The notes under the pieces were generated by a model. It saw only the letters and a list, made by a program, of their open reading frames with translations, was not told the DNA's origin and did no database searches. From assembly GCF_004135605.1 (NCBI RefSeq), contig NZ_SDPT01000003.1, forward strand, positions 62,001-126,000: a DNA stretch of 64,000 bases. Reading direction: 5' to 3'. Shown in pieces: positions 8,462-17,988 of the stretch. The stretch comes from Sphingomonas desiccabilis (GTDB lineage Bacteria; Pseudomonadota; Alphaproteobacteria; Sphingomonadales; Sphingomonadaceae). Both the position numbers and the translations under genes were made by a program. How positions within the stretch are numbered: the stretch's first letter is position 1; every line of letters starts with the position of its first letter.

Positions 8462-9397
8462 ATGAAACTCCTCGCGGGCAACTCCAATCTTCCTCTCGCG
8501 CAGGCGATCGCAGGCTATCTGGAGATCCCCCTCACCCGCGCCAGCGTCCGCCGCTTCGCCGACGAGGAGATCTTCGTCGAGGTGCTGGAGAATGTCCGCG
8601 GCGAGGACGTGTTCGTCCTCCAATCGACCTCCTACCCCGCCAACGACAACCTCATGGAACTGCTGATCATGATCGACGCGCTGCGCCGCGCGTCGGCACG
8701 GCGGATCACGGCGGTGCTCCCCTATTTCGGCTATGCGCGCCAGGACCGGAAGCCCGGCCCCCGCACGCCGATCTCGGCCAAGCTGGTCGCGAACCTGGTG
8801 ACGGTGGCGGGTGCCGACCGCGTGCTCTCCGTCGATCTCCACGCCGGGCAGATCCAGGGCTTCTTCGACATCCCGACCGACAATCTCTTCGCCGCGCCGG
8901 TCATGTCGGCGGACGTCGCCACCCGCTACGGCGAGCACAATCTGATGGTCGTCTCCCCCGACGTGGGCGGCGTGGTGCGCGCCCGCGCGCTCGCCAAGCG
9001 CCTGGGCAACGCCCCGCTCGCGATCGTCGACAAGCGCCGCGAGAAGCCGGGCGAGTCGGAAGTCATGAACATCATCGGCGACGTGCGCGGCCGCTTCTGC
9101 GTGCTGGTGGACGACATCGTCGACTCGGCCGGCACCCTCTGCAACGCCGCGGGTGCGTTGAAGGCGGCGGGGGCCGAGGGCGTGGTCGCCTATTGCACGC
9201 ACGGCGTGCTGTCGGGCGGCGCCGTCTCGCGCGTCGAGAATTCGGCGCTCACCGAGCTCGTCATCACCGACTCGATCGGCAACCACGATCTGATCGCCGG
9301 GGCCGCCAAGATCCGCCACATGACGATCGCCCCCCTCATCGCCGAGGCGATCCGCCGCATCGCCGAGGAAGCCTCGGTCTCCAGCCTGTTCAACTAA
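8462..9397 (+). CDS. prs: Ribose-phosphate pyrophosphokinase
   Basis: Makes PRPP from ribose 5-phosphate and ATP, feeding purine, pyrimidine, histidine, tryptophan and NAD synthesis. The 311-residue length is that of bacterial Prs. Visible motifs are the N-terminal [28 protein letters not shown] (catalytic loop area), [14 protein letters not shown], the [18 protein letters not shown] helix and the PRPP loop [13 protein letters not shown] near residues 217-229. The ATG at 8462 matches the family start. It is divergent from the large secreted protein gene and is followed by a palindromic repeat that may end the transcript. Confidence 0.96.
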   Translation: MKLLAGNSNLPLAQAIAGYLEIPLTRASVRRFADEEIFVEVLENVRGEDVFVLQSTSYPANDNLMELLIMIDALRRASARRITAVLPYFGYARQDRKPGPRTPISAKLVANLVTVAGADRVLSVDLHAGQIQGFFDIPTDNLFAAPVMSADVATRYGEHNLMVVSPDVGGVVRARALAKRLGNAPLAIVDKRREKPGESEVMNIIGDVRGRFCVLVDDIVDSAGTLCNAAGALKAAGAEGVVAYCTHGVLSGGAVSRVENSALTELVITDSIGNHDLIAGAAKIRHMTIAPLIAEAIRRIAEEASVSSLFN

Positions 9398-9413
9398 GGC
9401 GACTGCCCTCCTC

Positions 9414-9491
9414 GTGCTCCTGCGAAGGCAGGAGCCCAGGGTACCAAGCGACACCGTTCCGGGCTCTGGGCTCCTGCCTGCGCAGGAGCAC
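9414..9491. repeat. Dispersed palindromic repeat, family A, complete copy
   Basis: A 26-base left arm (9414-9439, starting GTGCTCCTGCG) and a 26-base right arm (9466-9491, ending CGCAGGAGCAC) are near-perfect inverse copies, and each arm contains its own small hairpin built on CTCCTGC/GCAGGAG. Related arms occur at 12156 and 32672 in this window. The element lies between two convergent genes, where it could terminate both. Confidence 0.85.
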
Positions 9492-9499
9492 GGGTTCGC

Positions 9500-9898
9500 C
9501 TACCGCTCCCGCTCGGCGATCCGCGCCATCAGCGTCGTGATCCGCAGCAGCACCAGCAGCCCCGCGGCGGCAAAGCCGGCGAGCGCCAGCACCGCATAGG
9601 CCAGCGTCTCCAGCGAGTCGGCGATGCGGCTGTCGGCCGCTGCCGACTCGCGCTGGGCGATCGCCTGGGCGACGTCGGGCGAGACCTTGCCCATCGGCGT
9701 CGGCTCGACCCCGGCGAAGCTGTCCTGCCGCGGATCGACCGGGGGGATGCCGTCCGGCGGCACCGGCCGGCTCGCCACCGAGCCCGGCGGCGTCACCGGC
9801 CCCCGCGACAGCGTCGCAAGCGCGCCGATCAGCGCCAGCGTCGAGAGCCCGCTCAGCACCAGCAGCGCGAAGCGGCCGAGCCGGTCGGCCATGCTCAT
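9500..9898 (-). CDS. Small two-helix membrane protein coupled to crtZ
   Basis: A 132-residue protein with two hydrophobic segments: residues about 9-30 (FALLVLSGLSTLALIGALATL) and about 102-120 (LAYAVLALAGFAAAGLLVLL). The Pro-rich loop between them (about residues 32-75) includes PPDGIPPVDPRQDSF. No family is recognised. Its ATG overlaps the crtZ stop codon by 4 bases (ATGA), which implies translational coupling and co-expression with the carotenoid hydroxylase. Whether it takes part in carotenoid metabolism is unknown. Confidence 0.65.
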   Translation of the reverse strand: MSMADRLGRFALLVLSGLSTLALIGALATLSRGPVTPPGSVASRPVPPDGIPPVDPRQDSFAGVEPTPMGKVSPDVAQAIAQRESAAADSRIADSLETLAYAVLALAGFAAAGLLVLLRITTLMARIAERER

Positions 9899-10428
9899 GC
9901 GCCGGAATCCTCGGTCAGCGGCGCATCGCGCGGGTCGCCCGGCTGGCGCGCACCCGCGTTGCCGCGCCGCCGCAGCTCGGCCTTCAGCACCTCGGGCCGG
10001 GGTGCCCACAGGAAGCCGAAGCTCACCGTGCCGTCCTTGGTCCCCACCGCATGGTGGAGCCGGTGCGCCTGCATGATCCGCTTCATATAGGCCGAGCGCG
10101 GCAGATAGCGGTGCGGCAGCCGCTTGTGCACGATCACGTCGTGGAAGCCGAAATAGATCGCGCCATAGGCGGCGATCCCGGCGCCGATCCACGCCCAGCC
10201 CGGCCACCAGCCCAGCTGCACCCCGCCCAGGATCAGCACGAACGAGGGCACCGCGAAGATCGCGGCATAGAGGTCGTTCCACTCGAACGCGCCGGTGCGC
10301 GGGCGATGGTGGCTCGCATGCAGGAACCAGCCCGGCCCGTGCATCAGCCAGCGGTGCGCGGCATAGGCGAACAGCTCCATGCCAGCCACGGTGCCGATGA
10401 ACAGCGCGATGCCGATTGCCCAGTGCAT
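9895..10428 (-). CDS. crtZ: Beta-carotene hydroxylase
   Basis: A membrane di-iron hydroxylase of the fatty-acid hydroxylase superfamily that adds hydroxyl groups to the beta rings of carotenoids, giving zeaxanthin-type pigments typical of yellow sphingomonads. The 177-residue protein shows the histidine clusters expected of CrtZ: His25 and His30 (HRWLMH), His37, His40 and His41 (HASHH), His96 and His101 (HDVIVH), and His122, His125, His126 (HRLHH). Four hydrophobic stretches are seen. The ATG at 10428 was chosen because family members begin just before the first hydrophobic segment; another ATG lies 8 codons upstream. Neither has a strong ribosome binding site. Confidence 0.9.
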   Translation of the reverse strand: MHWAIGIALFIGTVAGMELFAYAAHRWLMHGPGWFLHASHHRPRTGAFEWNDLYAAIFAVPSFVLILGGVQLGWWPGWAWIGAGIAAYGAIYFGFHDVIVHKRLPHRYLPRSAYMKRIMQAHRLHHAVGTKDGTVSFGFLWAPRPEVLKAELRRRGNAGARQPGDPRDAPLTEDSGA

Positions 10429-10450
10429 GGCGGCGATATAGCGATGCCGC

Positions 10451-10765
10451 ATGACGAGTGCGAGACTTGGATGGACGCTGGTCGCCGCCTCAGCGGCGCT
10501 GGCGGGCTGCGCCCTTCCGGAAGCGCGGGTGCGCAGCGGCCTGGAGCGTGCCGGCCTGTCGCCGCGCGTCTCCGCCTGCATGGCACAGCGGATGGTCGAT
10601 CGCCTCAGCCTCGCCCAGCTCCGCCGCCTCGGCAACCTGCCGCACGCCCGCGACGCCCGGTCGCTGCCGGACTTCCTGCGCGAGGTTCGCGCCCTAGGTG
10701 ATCCGGAAATCCTGGGCGTCACAACCAGTTCCGCCGCGCTCTGTGCGACAGGCCTGGCGAACTGA
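10451..10765 (+). CDS. Small lipoprotein of unknown function
   Basis: A 104-residue protein with a lipobox LAGC at residues 17-20 after a short hydrophobic segment, so it should be lipid-anchored at Cys20. The mature part contains two further cysteines and a helical LSLAQLRRLGNLP segment. No family is assigned. It diverges from crtZ with only about 22 bases between the two start codons, so the two promoters must overlap the opposite coding region or the leaders. Confidence 0.6.
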   Translation: MTSARLGWTLVAASAALAGCALPEARVRSGLERAGLSPRVSACMAQRMVDRLSLAQLRRLGNLPHARDARSLPDFLREVRALGDPEILGVTTSSAALCATGLAN

Positions 10766-10770
10766 TCTTT

Positions 10771-10789
10771 ATTGCGACCGCTTCGCAAT
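10771..10789. promoter_or_regulatory. Palindrome upstream of sucC
   Basis: ATTGCGA at 10771-10777 is inversely repeated as TCGCAAT at 10783-10789, with 5 bases between. It begins 6 bases after the lipoprotein stop and about 100 bases before sucC. Without a T run it is a poor terminator, so an operator for sucC or a transcript-end hairpin are both possible. Confidence 0.4.
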
Positions 10790-10888
10790 CGCATCAACGG
10801 CGTTCAGGGGTGGATTTACCGCCCGCGCTGTGCTTAAGGCTGGCGGAATTTTTCCGTTTCTCGAACCAAGCGAGGCAGGAACTTCTCC

Positions 10889-12091
<1,203 letters not shown>

Positions 12092-12096
12092 CGCTC

Positions 12097-12126
12097 AAAC
12101 GCTCCCGCTTCGCGGCGGGAGCGTTT
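12097..12126 (+). terminator. Intrinsic terminator after sucC
   Basis: A perfect 12-base stem (AAACGCTCCCGC at 12097-12108 with its complement at 12115-12126) closes a 6-base loop 5 bases after the sucC stop. The last three stem bases are T, followed by GGTT, giving a short U-rich end. Confidence 0.8.
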
Positions 12127-12155
12127 GGTTCAGACGGATACGGCTGACCAGGCTT

Positions 12156-12240
12156 GTGCTCCTGCGCAGGCAGGAGCCCAGGGTTCCAAGCACTGCCCAC
12201 GGTACTGCTGGACCCTCGATCCCTGCCCGCAGGGATACGG
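12156..12240. repeat. Dispersed palindromic repeat, family A, hybrid copy
   Basis: The left arm (12156-12181) matches family A (GTGCTCCTGCGCAGGCAGGA). The expected right arm is replaced by a diverged arm, CTGGACCC followed by a small hairpin CCCTGCCCGCAGGG, ending near 12240. It fills the sucC-etfB gap. Confidence 0.7.
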
Positions 12241-12270
12241 CTGCTGGTCCGCCAGACTCGAACCATTCTC

Positions 12271-12328
12271 GGGGCCCGCCCCGGCCAGGCATCGGGGCAC
12301 CGCCCCGACCATGGCCGCGGCGGGCCCC
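12271..12328. repeat. Long GC-rich hairpin just upstream of etfB
   Basis: Arms of 17 bases (12271-12287 and 12312-12328, one mismatch) enclose an inner hairpin CGGGGC-ACC-GCCCCG (12293-12307). The structure ends about 45 bases before the etfB start and abuts a TATAGG element at 12334-12339 that resembles a -10 box, so it may influence etfBA transcription. Confidence 0.65.
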
Positions 12329-12372
12329 TTGCTATAGGGTCCCCGGCATTTCCGTTCACGGAGAGAAAGCAC

Positions 12373-13122
12373 ATGAAGCTGTTGGTGCCGGTCAAGCGGG
12401 TGCTTGACTATAATGTGAAGCCGCGGGTGAAGGCGGACGGGTCGGGTGTCGATCTCGCCAACGTCAAGATGAGCATGAACCCGTTCGACGAGATCGCGGT
12501 CGAGGAAGCCATCCGCCTGAAGGAAAAGGGCGTCGCGACCGAGGTCGTGGTGGTCTCGATCGGCGAGCCCAAGGCGCAGGACACGCTGCGCACCGCGCTG
12601 GCGATGGGCGCCGACCGCGCCATCCTGATCACGTCCGACGTGCGTCCCGAGCCGCTCGGCGTCGCCAAGCTCCTCGCCAAGGTGGTCGAGGAAGAGCAGC
12701 CGCAGCTCGTGATCCTGGGTAAGCAGGCGATCGACGACGACAACAACCAGACCGGCCAGATGCTGGCAGCCCTGCTCGGCTGGGGCCAGGGTACGTTCGC
12801 GTCCAAGGTCGAGGTCGAAGGCGACACCGCCCATGTCACCCGCGAAGTCGATGGCGGTCTGGAGACGGTGGCGCTGCCGCTGCCCGCGATCGTCACCACC
12901 GACCTGCGCCTGAACGAGCCGCGCTATGCGTCGCTGCCGAACATCATGAAGGCGAAGTCCAAGCCGCTCGCGCAGAAGACGCCGGCCGATTACGGCGTCG
13001 ACCTCACCCCGCGCATCACCGTCCTCAAGGTCGAGGAACCCGCCAAGCGCGCCGCCGGCATCAAGGTCGACAGCGTCGACGCGCTGGTCGACAAGATCAA
13101 GAGCCTGGGAGTGATCGCATGA
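12373..13122 (+). CDS. etfB: Electron transfer flavoprotein subunit beta
   Basis: Small subunit of the ETF heterodimer, which takes electrons from acyl-CoA and other dehydrogenases and passes them to ETF-ubiquinone oxidoreductase. The 249-residue protein starts [16 protein letters not shown] and carries the family signature in the segment [20 protein letters not shown] and [22 protein letters not shown]. The AMP-binding region includes [15 protein letters not shown]. The ATG at 12373 has GGAGAGAAAG just upstream. It overlaps etfA by 4 bases. Confidence 0.97.
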   Translation: MKLLVPVKRVLDYNVKPRVKADGSGVDLANVKMSMNPFDEIAVEEAIRLKEKGVATEVVVVSIGEPKAQDTLRTALAMGADRAILITSDVRPEPLGVAKLLAKVVEEEQPQLVILGKQAIDDDNNQTGQMLAALLGWGQGTFASKVEVEGDTAHVTREVDGGLETVALPLPAIVTTDLRLNEPRYASLPNIMKAKSKPLAQKTPADYGVDLTPRITVLKVEEPAKRAAGIKVDSVDALVDKIKSLGVIA

Positions 13123-14054
13123 GCGTGCTGGTACTGGTCGAACAGCTCGACGGCCGCGTGAAGGACGCGACGCTGGCCACCCTCACCGCCGCTGCCAAGC
13201 TCGGCGACATCACCGCGCTGGTCGCCGGCCATGGCGACGCCGCTACCCAGGCCGCCGACGCTGTCGCCAAGGTCGCGGGCGTGTCGAAGGTGCTGCTGGC
13301 GAACGATCCGGCATACGCCAACCTGCTCGCCGAGAACGTCGCCGCGCTGGTGGTGCCGCTGATGGCCGACCACGACGCCTTCCTCGCCAACGCGACTTCG
13401 ATCGGCAAGAACGTCGCCCCGCGCGTCGCAGCGCTGCTCGACGTGATGCAGGTGAGCGACATCGTCGCGGTCGAGAGCGCCGACACCTTCGTCCGGCCGA
13501 TCTACGCCGGCAACGCGGTCGCGACCGTGCGGTCGAGCGACGCCAAGAAGGTCATCACCGTGCGTGCCACCGGCTTTGAAAAGGCCGCGACCGAAGGCGG
13601 CAACGCCGCGGTCGAGCCCGTCGCCGCACCGGGTGACCAGGGCAAGTCGCGCTTCGTCGGTGCCGAGACCCAGGAGTCCGCCCGTCCGGAACTCACCAGC
13701 GCCGCGGTGATCGTCTCCGGCGGCCGTGCGCTCGGCTCGGAAGAGCAGTTCCATGCCCTGATCGAACCGCTCGCCGACAAGCTCGGTGCCGCGGTCGGCG
13801 CCAGCCGCGCCGCGGTGGACGCAGGGTTCGCGCCCAACGACTATCAGGTCGGCCAGACCGGCAAGATCGTCGCGCCCGACGTCTACGTCGCGGTCGGCAT
13901 CTCCGGCGCCATCCAGCACCTGGCGGGCATGAAGGACAGCAAGACCATCATCGCCATCAACAAGGACGAGGACGCCCCCATCTTCCAGGTCGCCGACGTC
14001 GGCCTGGTCGGCGATCTCTTCCAGATCCTGCCCGAGCTGACCGAAAAACTGTAA
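13119..14054 (+). CDS. etfA: Electron transfer flavoprotein subunit alpha
   Basis: Large, FAD-binding subunit of ETF. The 311-residue protein has the N-terminal domain ([15 protein letters not shown]) and the C-terminal FAD domain with [36 protein letters not shown] and the signature [19 protein letters not shown] and [11 protein letters not shown]. The start ATG overlaps the etfB stop (ATGA), showing translational coupling, and a strong terminator follows. Confidence 0.97.
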   Translation: MSVLVLVEQLDGRVKDATLATLTAAAKLGDITALVAGHGDAATQAADAVAKVAGVSKVLLANDPAYANLLAENVAALVVPLMADHDAFLANATSIGKNVAPRVAALLDVMQVSDIVAVESADTFVRPIYAGNAVATVRSSDAKKVITVRATGFEKAATEGGNAAVEPVAAPGDQGKSRFVGAETQESARPELTSAAVIVSGGRALGSEEQFHALIEPLADKLGAAVGASRAAVDAGFAPNDYQVGQTGKIVAPDVYVAVGISGAIQHLAGMKDSKTIIAINKDEDAPIFQVADVGLVGDLFQILPELTEKL

Positions 14055-14062
14055 CCCACAGA

Positions 14063-14084
14063 GGGGCGGGAGCCATCCCGCCCC
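14063..14084 (+). terminator. Intrinsic terminator after etfA
   Basis: GGGGCGGGA (14063-14071) pairs with TCCCGCCCC (14076-14084) around a 4-base loop, followed by TTCTTTC. It begins 8 bases after the etfA stop. Confidence 0.85.
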
Positions 14085-14135
14085 TTCTTTCACGCGGGAC
14101 GCGGAACCCGGAACGCCCGGCCCACATCCCGCCTC

Positions 14136-14231
14136 GTACCCCGGCGAAGGCCGGGGCCCAGCTGCGGCGCCCCCACGATCCGCGCACCCGATCAGCCCCA
14201 CCCAACTGGACCCCGGCCTCCGCCGGGGTAC
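14136..14231. repeat. Dispersed palindromic repeat, family B
   Basis: GTACCCCGGCGAAGGCCGGG at the left (arm 14136-14164) and its inverse ending CGCCGGGGTAC at the right (arm 14206-14231) form a long imperfect palindrome; each arm is itself a hairpin on CCCCGGC/GCCGGGG. It lies in the 480-base gap 14085-14565 between etfA and the acylphosphatase gene; I see no gene in the remainder of that gap. Confidence 0.8.
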
Positions 14232-14565
14232 CCGAAGTTCGCGGCGCCTCCGCCCGCCCACACCCTCCGCGCCCGCGACTGCCTGGGGCCCCCGCCGTCT
14301 GTCTGCGCCGACCATGATCCACCGCCGCCTCTCGCCTGGTCGGACCAACCGTTTCGCGAATGGTCGAGCAGTCGGCGAACGGTGGCGGCAGGGAAGGTCA
14401 CCCATGCCGATGGAAAGCCCGCGGACCTCGGCTCGATCTCCTAGCGTACCGGAACCACAGATCGGGGAGGCTCGTGCCGCGGGCCCTTTGGCGGTTCCCC
14501 CATGCCCCCTTCCAGGGAAGCCCGATCCTGCCCTAGTCTCTGCAGACCAAGAACGGACGCCTGCC

Positions 14566-14841
14566 ATGATTTACCGCCATCTCTGGATCACCGGGCGCGT
14601 CCAGGGCGTGTCCTACCGCGCATGGATGATCGAGCAGGCCGAGTCGCTCGGCATCACCGGCTGGGTGCGCAATCGCGCGGACGGCAGCGTCGAGGCGGTG
14701 GTCTCAGGCCCCGCCGAGCAGGTGGACGCACTGGTCGCCCGCACCCATCGCGGCCCGCCCGCCGCGCGCGTGACCGCGGTCATCGTCACCGACACCCCGG
14801 CGGCGGTGCATACCGGCTTCGCCAAGCATCCGACCGTCTGA
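14566..14841 (+). CDS. acyP: Acylphosphatase
   Basis: A 91-residue enzyme that hydrolyses carboxyl-phosphate bonds of acylphosphates. The signature HLWITGRVQGVSYRAWMIEQA near residues 5-25 holds the catalytic Arg of GRVQGVSYR, and GWVRNRADGSVEAVVSG near residues 33-49 holds the catalytic Asn. Length and motif order match the family. The ATG at 14566 was chosen because the family begins a few residues before the first strand. No operon partner is apparent. Confidence 0.93.
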   Translation: MIYRHLWITGRVQGVSYRAWMIEQAESLGITGWVRNRADGSVEAVVSGPAEQVDALVARTHRGPPAARVTAVIVTDTPAAVHTGFAKHPTV

Positions 14842-14977
14842 TCGCCCGCCGCGGGCTGTCCTACACGCCGGCAAGCTGCTTGGGTGCGGCCATGGACCAC
14901 GCACGCTTCGCTTCGGCATCCCGCCCCCGCCGCCGCTCGTGCGACGGGGCGTCTTGGACTAACTTTCGCCTAACCTT

Positions 14978-16210
14978 TCACATGCTGGGACGGTTTGGCC
15001 CGGCTCGGCGCGGCAGCCTGCGCGGCGCCAGCCGCAGCACGGCATAGCCCGCCAGGGCCGACAGCAGCGAGCCGGCGAGCACGCCGATCTTGACCTCGTC
15101 CACCAGCAGCGGGTCGTTCGGGAAGGCGAGGCCGCCGATGAACAGGCTCATGGTGAAGCCGATGCCCGCCATCAGCGACAGGCCCCAGATCTGGACCCAG
15201 CTTGCCCCGCCGGGGCGCGGGGCGAAGCCGGTGCGGTCGGCGATCCAGACGCTTCCGAAGATGCCGATCTGCTTGCCCAGCAAGAGGCCGAGCGCCACGC
15301 CCAGCGGCAGCGGGTCGAGCAGCACGCCGGCCGAGATGCCGGCCAGCGACACGCCGGCATTGGCGAAGCCGAACAGGGGGACGATCGCATAGGCGACCCA
15401 GGGCTGCAGCGCATGCTCCAGCCGGTGGAGCGGCGAGTCGACCGCGTCGGGGGCGGCGGGAGTGGGCTTGACCGGGATCATCAGCGCGGTCGCGACCCCG
15501 GCGATGGTCGCGTGCACGCCCGACAGGAAGACGAAGTACCAGAGCGCCAGCCCGAGCAGGAGATAGGGCGTGAGGGACCGCACCTTGGACTGGTTGAGCA
15601 CGTACATCGCCGCCAGCACCATCCCGGCCCCGGCCAGCGCCAGGCTGGCGATGCCGTCGGTATAGGCGAGCGCGATGATCGCCACCGCCCCCATGTCGTC
15701 GACGATCGCCACCGTGGTCAGGAACAGCTTGAGCGAGGCCGGCGCGCGCGATCCCAGCAGCGCCAGGACGCCGATGGCAAAGGCGATGTCCGTTGCCGCC
15801 GGCACCGCCCAGCCGCCCTGCAGGTCGGGCCGGCCGCCGGTCACCGCCAGGTACACCAGCGCCGGCACCACCATGCCGGCCGCCGCCGCGACCACCGGCA
15901 GCCGCCGGTGCTGCCAGGTGGCGAGCCGCCCGTCCACGAACTCGCGCTTGATCTCCAGTCCCACGAGCAGGAAGAAGATCGCCATCAGCCCGTCGTTGAT
16001 CCACAGATGGACCGTCATCGGCCCGTATTTGGGGCTGAGCACCGGACCGGTGGTCCAGTGAAGCAGGTGGAAATAGGATTCGGACAGGCCCGGCAGGTTC
16101 GCCACCAGCATCGCCAGCGCGGCCGCGGCGATCAGCAGCACGCCGCCGCCCGCCTCGCTTTTCAGGAACTCGCGAAGCGCGGAACGGGGCGAATGGGGCT
16201 TGTCTGGCAT
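14978..16210 (-). CDS. nhaA: Na+/H+ antiporter NhaA
   Basis: An inner-membrane electrogenic antiporter that expels sodium in exchange for protons. The roughly 410-residue protein shows 11-12 hydrophobic segments and NhaA hallmarks: WINDGLMAIFFLLVGLEIKREF, AATDIAFAIGVLALLG with the paired aspartates in DIAF and VDDMGAVAIIA, and a C-terminal GFTMSLFIGGLAF. The start is ATGATG at 16208-16213; AGGAG lies 5 bases before the second ATG and only 2 before the first, so I prefer the second. It has its own transcription unit, with lysS upstream on the same strand. Confidence 0.95.
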   Translation of the reverse strand: MPDKPHSPRSALREFLKSEAGGGVLLIAAAALAMLVANLPGLSESYFHLLHWTTGPVLSPKYGPMTVHLWINDGLMAIFFLLVGLEIKREFVDGRLATWQHRRLPVVAAAAGMVVPALVYLAVTGGRPDLQGGWAVPAATDIAFAIGVLALLGSRAPASLKLFLTTVAIVDDMGAVAIIALAYTDGIASLALAGAGMVLAAMYVLNQSKVRSLTPYLLLGLALWYFVFLSGVHATIAGVATALMIPVKPTPAAPDAVDSPLHRLEHALQPWVAYAIVPLFGFANAGVSLAGISAGVLLDPLPLGVALGLLLGKQIGIFGSVWIADRTGFAPRPGGASWVQIWGLSLMAGIGFTMSLFIGGLAFPNDPLLVDEVKIGVLAGSLLSALAGYAVLRLAPRRLPRRAGPNRPSM

Positions 16211-16282
16211 CATGGCTCCTGCTGGCGTTCCTGCCGACCTACCGTCGCAAGCGCCCAGGGGCAAACCGCTCGCCCGCGACGG

Positions 16283-17866
16283 TCACGCGCGGGCGAGCGC
16301 CTCCGCGATCAGCGTGCGGCTGTTGTCGATGCCATAGAGCGCGATGAAGCTGCCCATGCGCGGCCCCTGGCTGGTGCCGAGCAGCGTCTCGTAGAGCGCC
16401 TTGAACCAGTCGCGCAGCGATTCGAAGCCGCCGGTCTTGCCGATCTCGTAGACCGCGTCCTGGATGGTCTCGGCGCTCGCGTCCGCGGGCATCGCCGCCA
16501 GTTCCGCGTCCAGCCGCTCCAGCGCCGCCACCTCGACCCCCTGCGGGGCGCGCCGCTCGGGCTTGTCGGCGACGTCGCGGGTGTAGGCGAGCGCATGGTC
16601 GATCAGCCGGTCGAGTGCCGGGTACGCCTCGGGCGAGGCATCGGCGACATAGTTCGCCAGATAGCCCCACACCTGCTCCTTGCTCGCTTCCCCCATGACG
16701 CCGACGAGGTTGAGCAGCAGCCCGAAGGTGACCGGCAGCGTCTCTTCCGGCGGCGGGCCGCCGTGGATGTGGTGCACCGGATTGCCCAGCTGCTGCTCGA
16801 CGGGCTGGTTCGGGTAGTTGCCCCGGAACTGCCAATATTCGTCGATGGCCCGCGGGATCACCCCCAGGTGCAGCTGCTTGGCCTTCTTCGGCTCGCGATA
16901 GGCGTAGAAGGCCAGGCTCTCCTCCGGGCCATAGGTCAGCCACTGCTCCAGGCTGAGGCCATTGCCCTTGGACTTGGAGATCTTCTCCCCCTTCTCGTCG
17001 AGGAACATCTCGTAGTTGAAGCCTTCCGGCGGGCGGCCGCCGAGCACGCGCGCGATCTTGGACGACTGCACGACCGAGTCGATCAGGTCCTTGCCCGCCA
17101 TCTCGTAATCGACGCCCAACGCCACCCAGCGCATCGCCCAGTCGACCTTCCACTGGAGCTTCGACCGGCCGCCCAGCGCCGACTGGACGATCCGCTCGCC
17201 CCCCGGAACACTGGTGTCTTCGAACGCGATCAGCCCGGCCTCGGCATCGACCACCTCGACCGGCACCTGCAGCACCACGCCCGACTTGGGGCTGACCGGC
17301 AGCACCGGCGAATAGGTCGCCTGCCGCTCCTTGCGCAGCGTCGGCAGCATGACGTCCATGATGCCTTGGTAATGGCGCAGCACGCCCCGCAGCGCCTCGT
17401 CGAAGCGGCCCGAGGTGTAATAGTCGGTCGAGGACGCGAACTCATAGTCGAAGCCGAAGCGGTCGAGGAATTCGCGCAGCATCGCGTTGTTGTGGTGCGC
17501 GAAGCTCTCGTGCGTGCCGAACGGATCGGGCACCTGGGTGAGCGGCTTGCCGAGGTGCTCGGCGAGCATGTCGCGGTTGGGCACATTGTCCGGCACCTTG
17601 CGCAGGCCGTCCATGTCGTCGCTGAACGCGATCAGCCGGGTCGGCGTGTCCGACAGCTCGGCAAAGGCTTGGCGCACCATGGTGGTGCGCAGCACTTCGT
17701 TGAAGGTGCCGATGTGCGGCAGGCCCGACGGACCATAGCCGGTTTCGAAGATCACCGGCGCGCCGCCGGGCTTGCCTTCGGGATAGCGCTTGAGGAGCTT
17801 GCGCGCCTCCTCATAGGGCCAGGCCTTGGACGCGAGGGCGGCGGTACGGAGCGCGGGATCGATCAT
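16283..17866 (-). CDS. lysS: Lysine--tRNA ligase, class I
   Basis: Charges tRNA(Lys). The 527-residue protein is the class I form (LysRS1) found in archaea, alphaproteobacteria and some spirochaetes, not the class II LysRS of most bacteria. The HIGH-type motif is LPHIGTF (His51 to Thr54) and the KMSKS-type motif is KISKSKG at residues 295-301. The C-terminal helical part is the anticodon-binding region. The start ATG at 17866 gives the expected N-terminus. It is divergent from the bestrophin gene, with about 120 bases between. Confidence 0.95.
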   Translation of the reverse strand: MIDPALRTAALASKAWPYEEARKLLKRYPEGKPGGAPVIFETGYGPSGLPHIGTFNEVLRTTMVRQAFAELSDTPTRLIAFSDDMDGLRKVPDNVPNRDMLAEHLGKPLTQVPDPFGTHESFAHHNNAMLREFLDRFGFDYEFASSTDYYTSGRFDEALRGVLRHYQGIMDVMLPTLRKERQATYSPVLPVSPKSGVVLQVPVEVVDAEAGLIAFEDTSVPGGERIVQSALGGRSKLQWKVDWAMRWVALGVDYEMAGKDLIDSVVQSSKIARVLGGRPPEGFNYEMFLDEKGEKISKSKGNGLSLEQWLTYGPEESLAFYAYREPKKAKQLHLGVIPRAIDEYWQFRGNYPNQPVEQQLGNPVHHIHGGPPPEETLPVTFGLLLNLVGVMGEASKEQVWGYLANYVADASPEAYPALDRLIDHALAYTRDVADKPERRAPQGVEVAALERLDAELAAMPADASAETIQDAVYEIGKTGGFESLRDWFKALYETLLGTSQGPRMGSFIALYGIDNSRTLIAEALARA

Positions 17867-17988
17867 CCCGGCCCTCTAACCCCTCCGCGCCGCCTTGGCC
17901 AAGCCGGAACGCGCAATCCCATGCCGCGACGCAACAAAGCCGCCATTGGTGCGTCTCCCCCGCTCCAGTTCACGCAAGGTGCCCGTTC

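Noticed and set aside
9414-9491. Short peptides such as [10 protein letters not shown] and LGSCLRRST as conserved small proteins.
   Set aside because: They are translations of the dispersed palindrome in different frames and recur only because the DNA repeat does.
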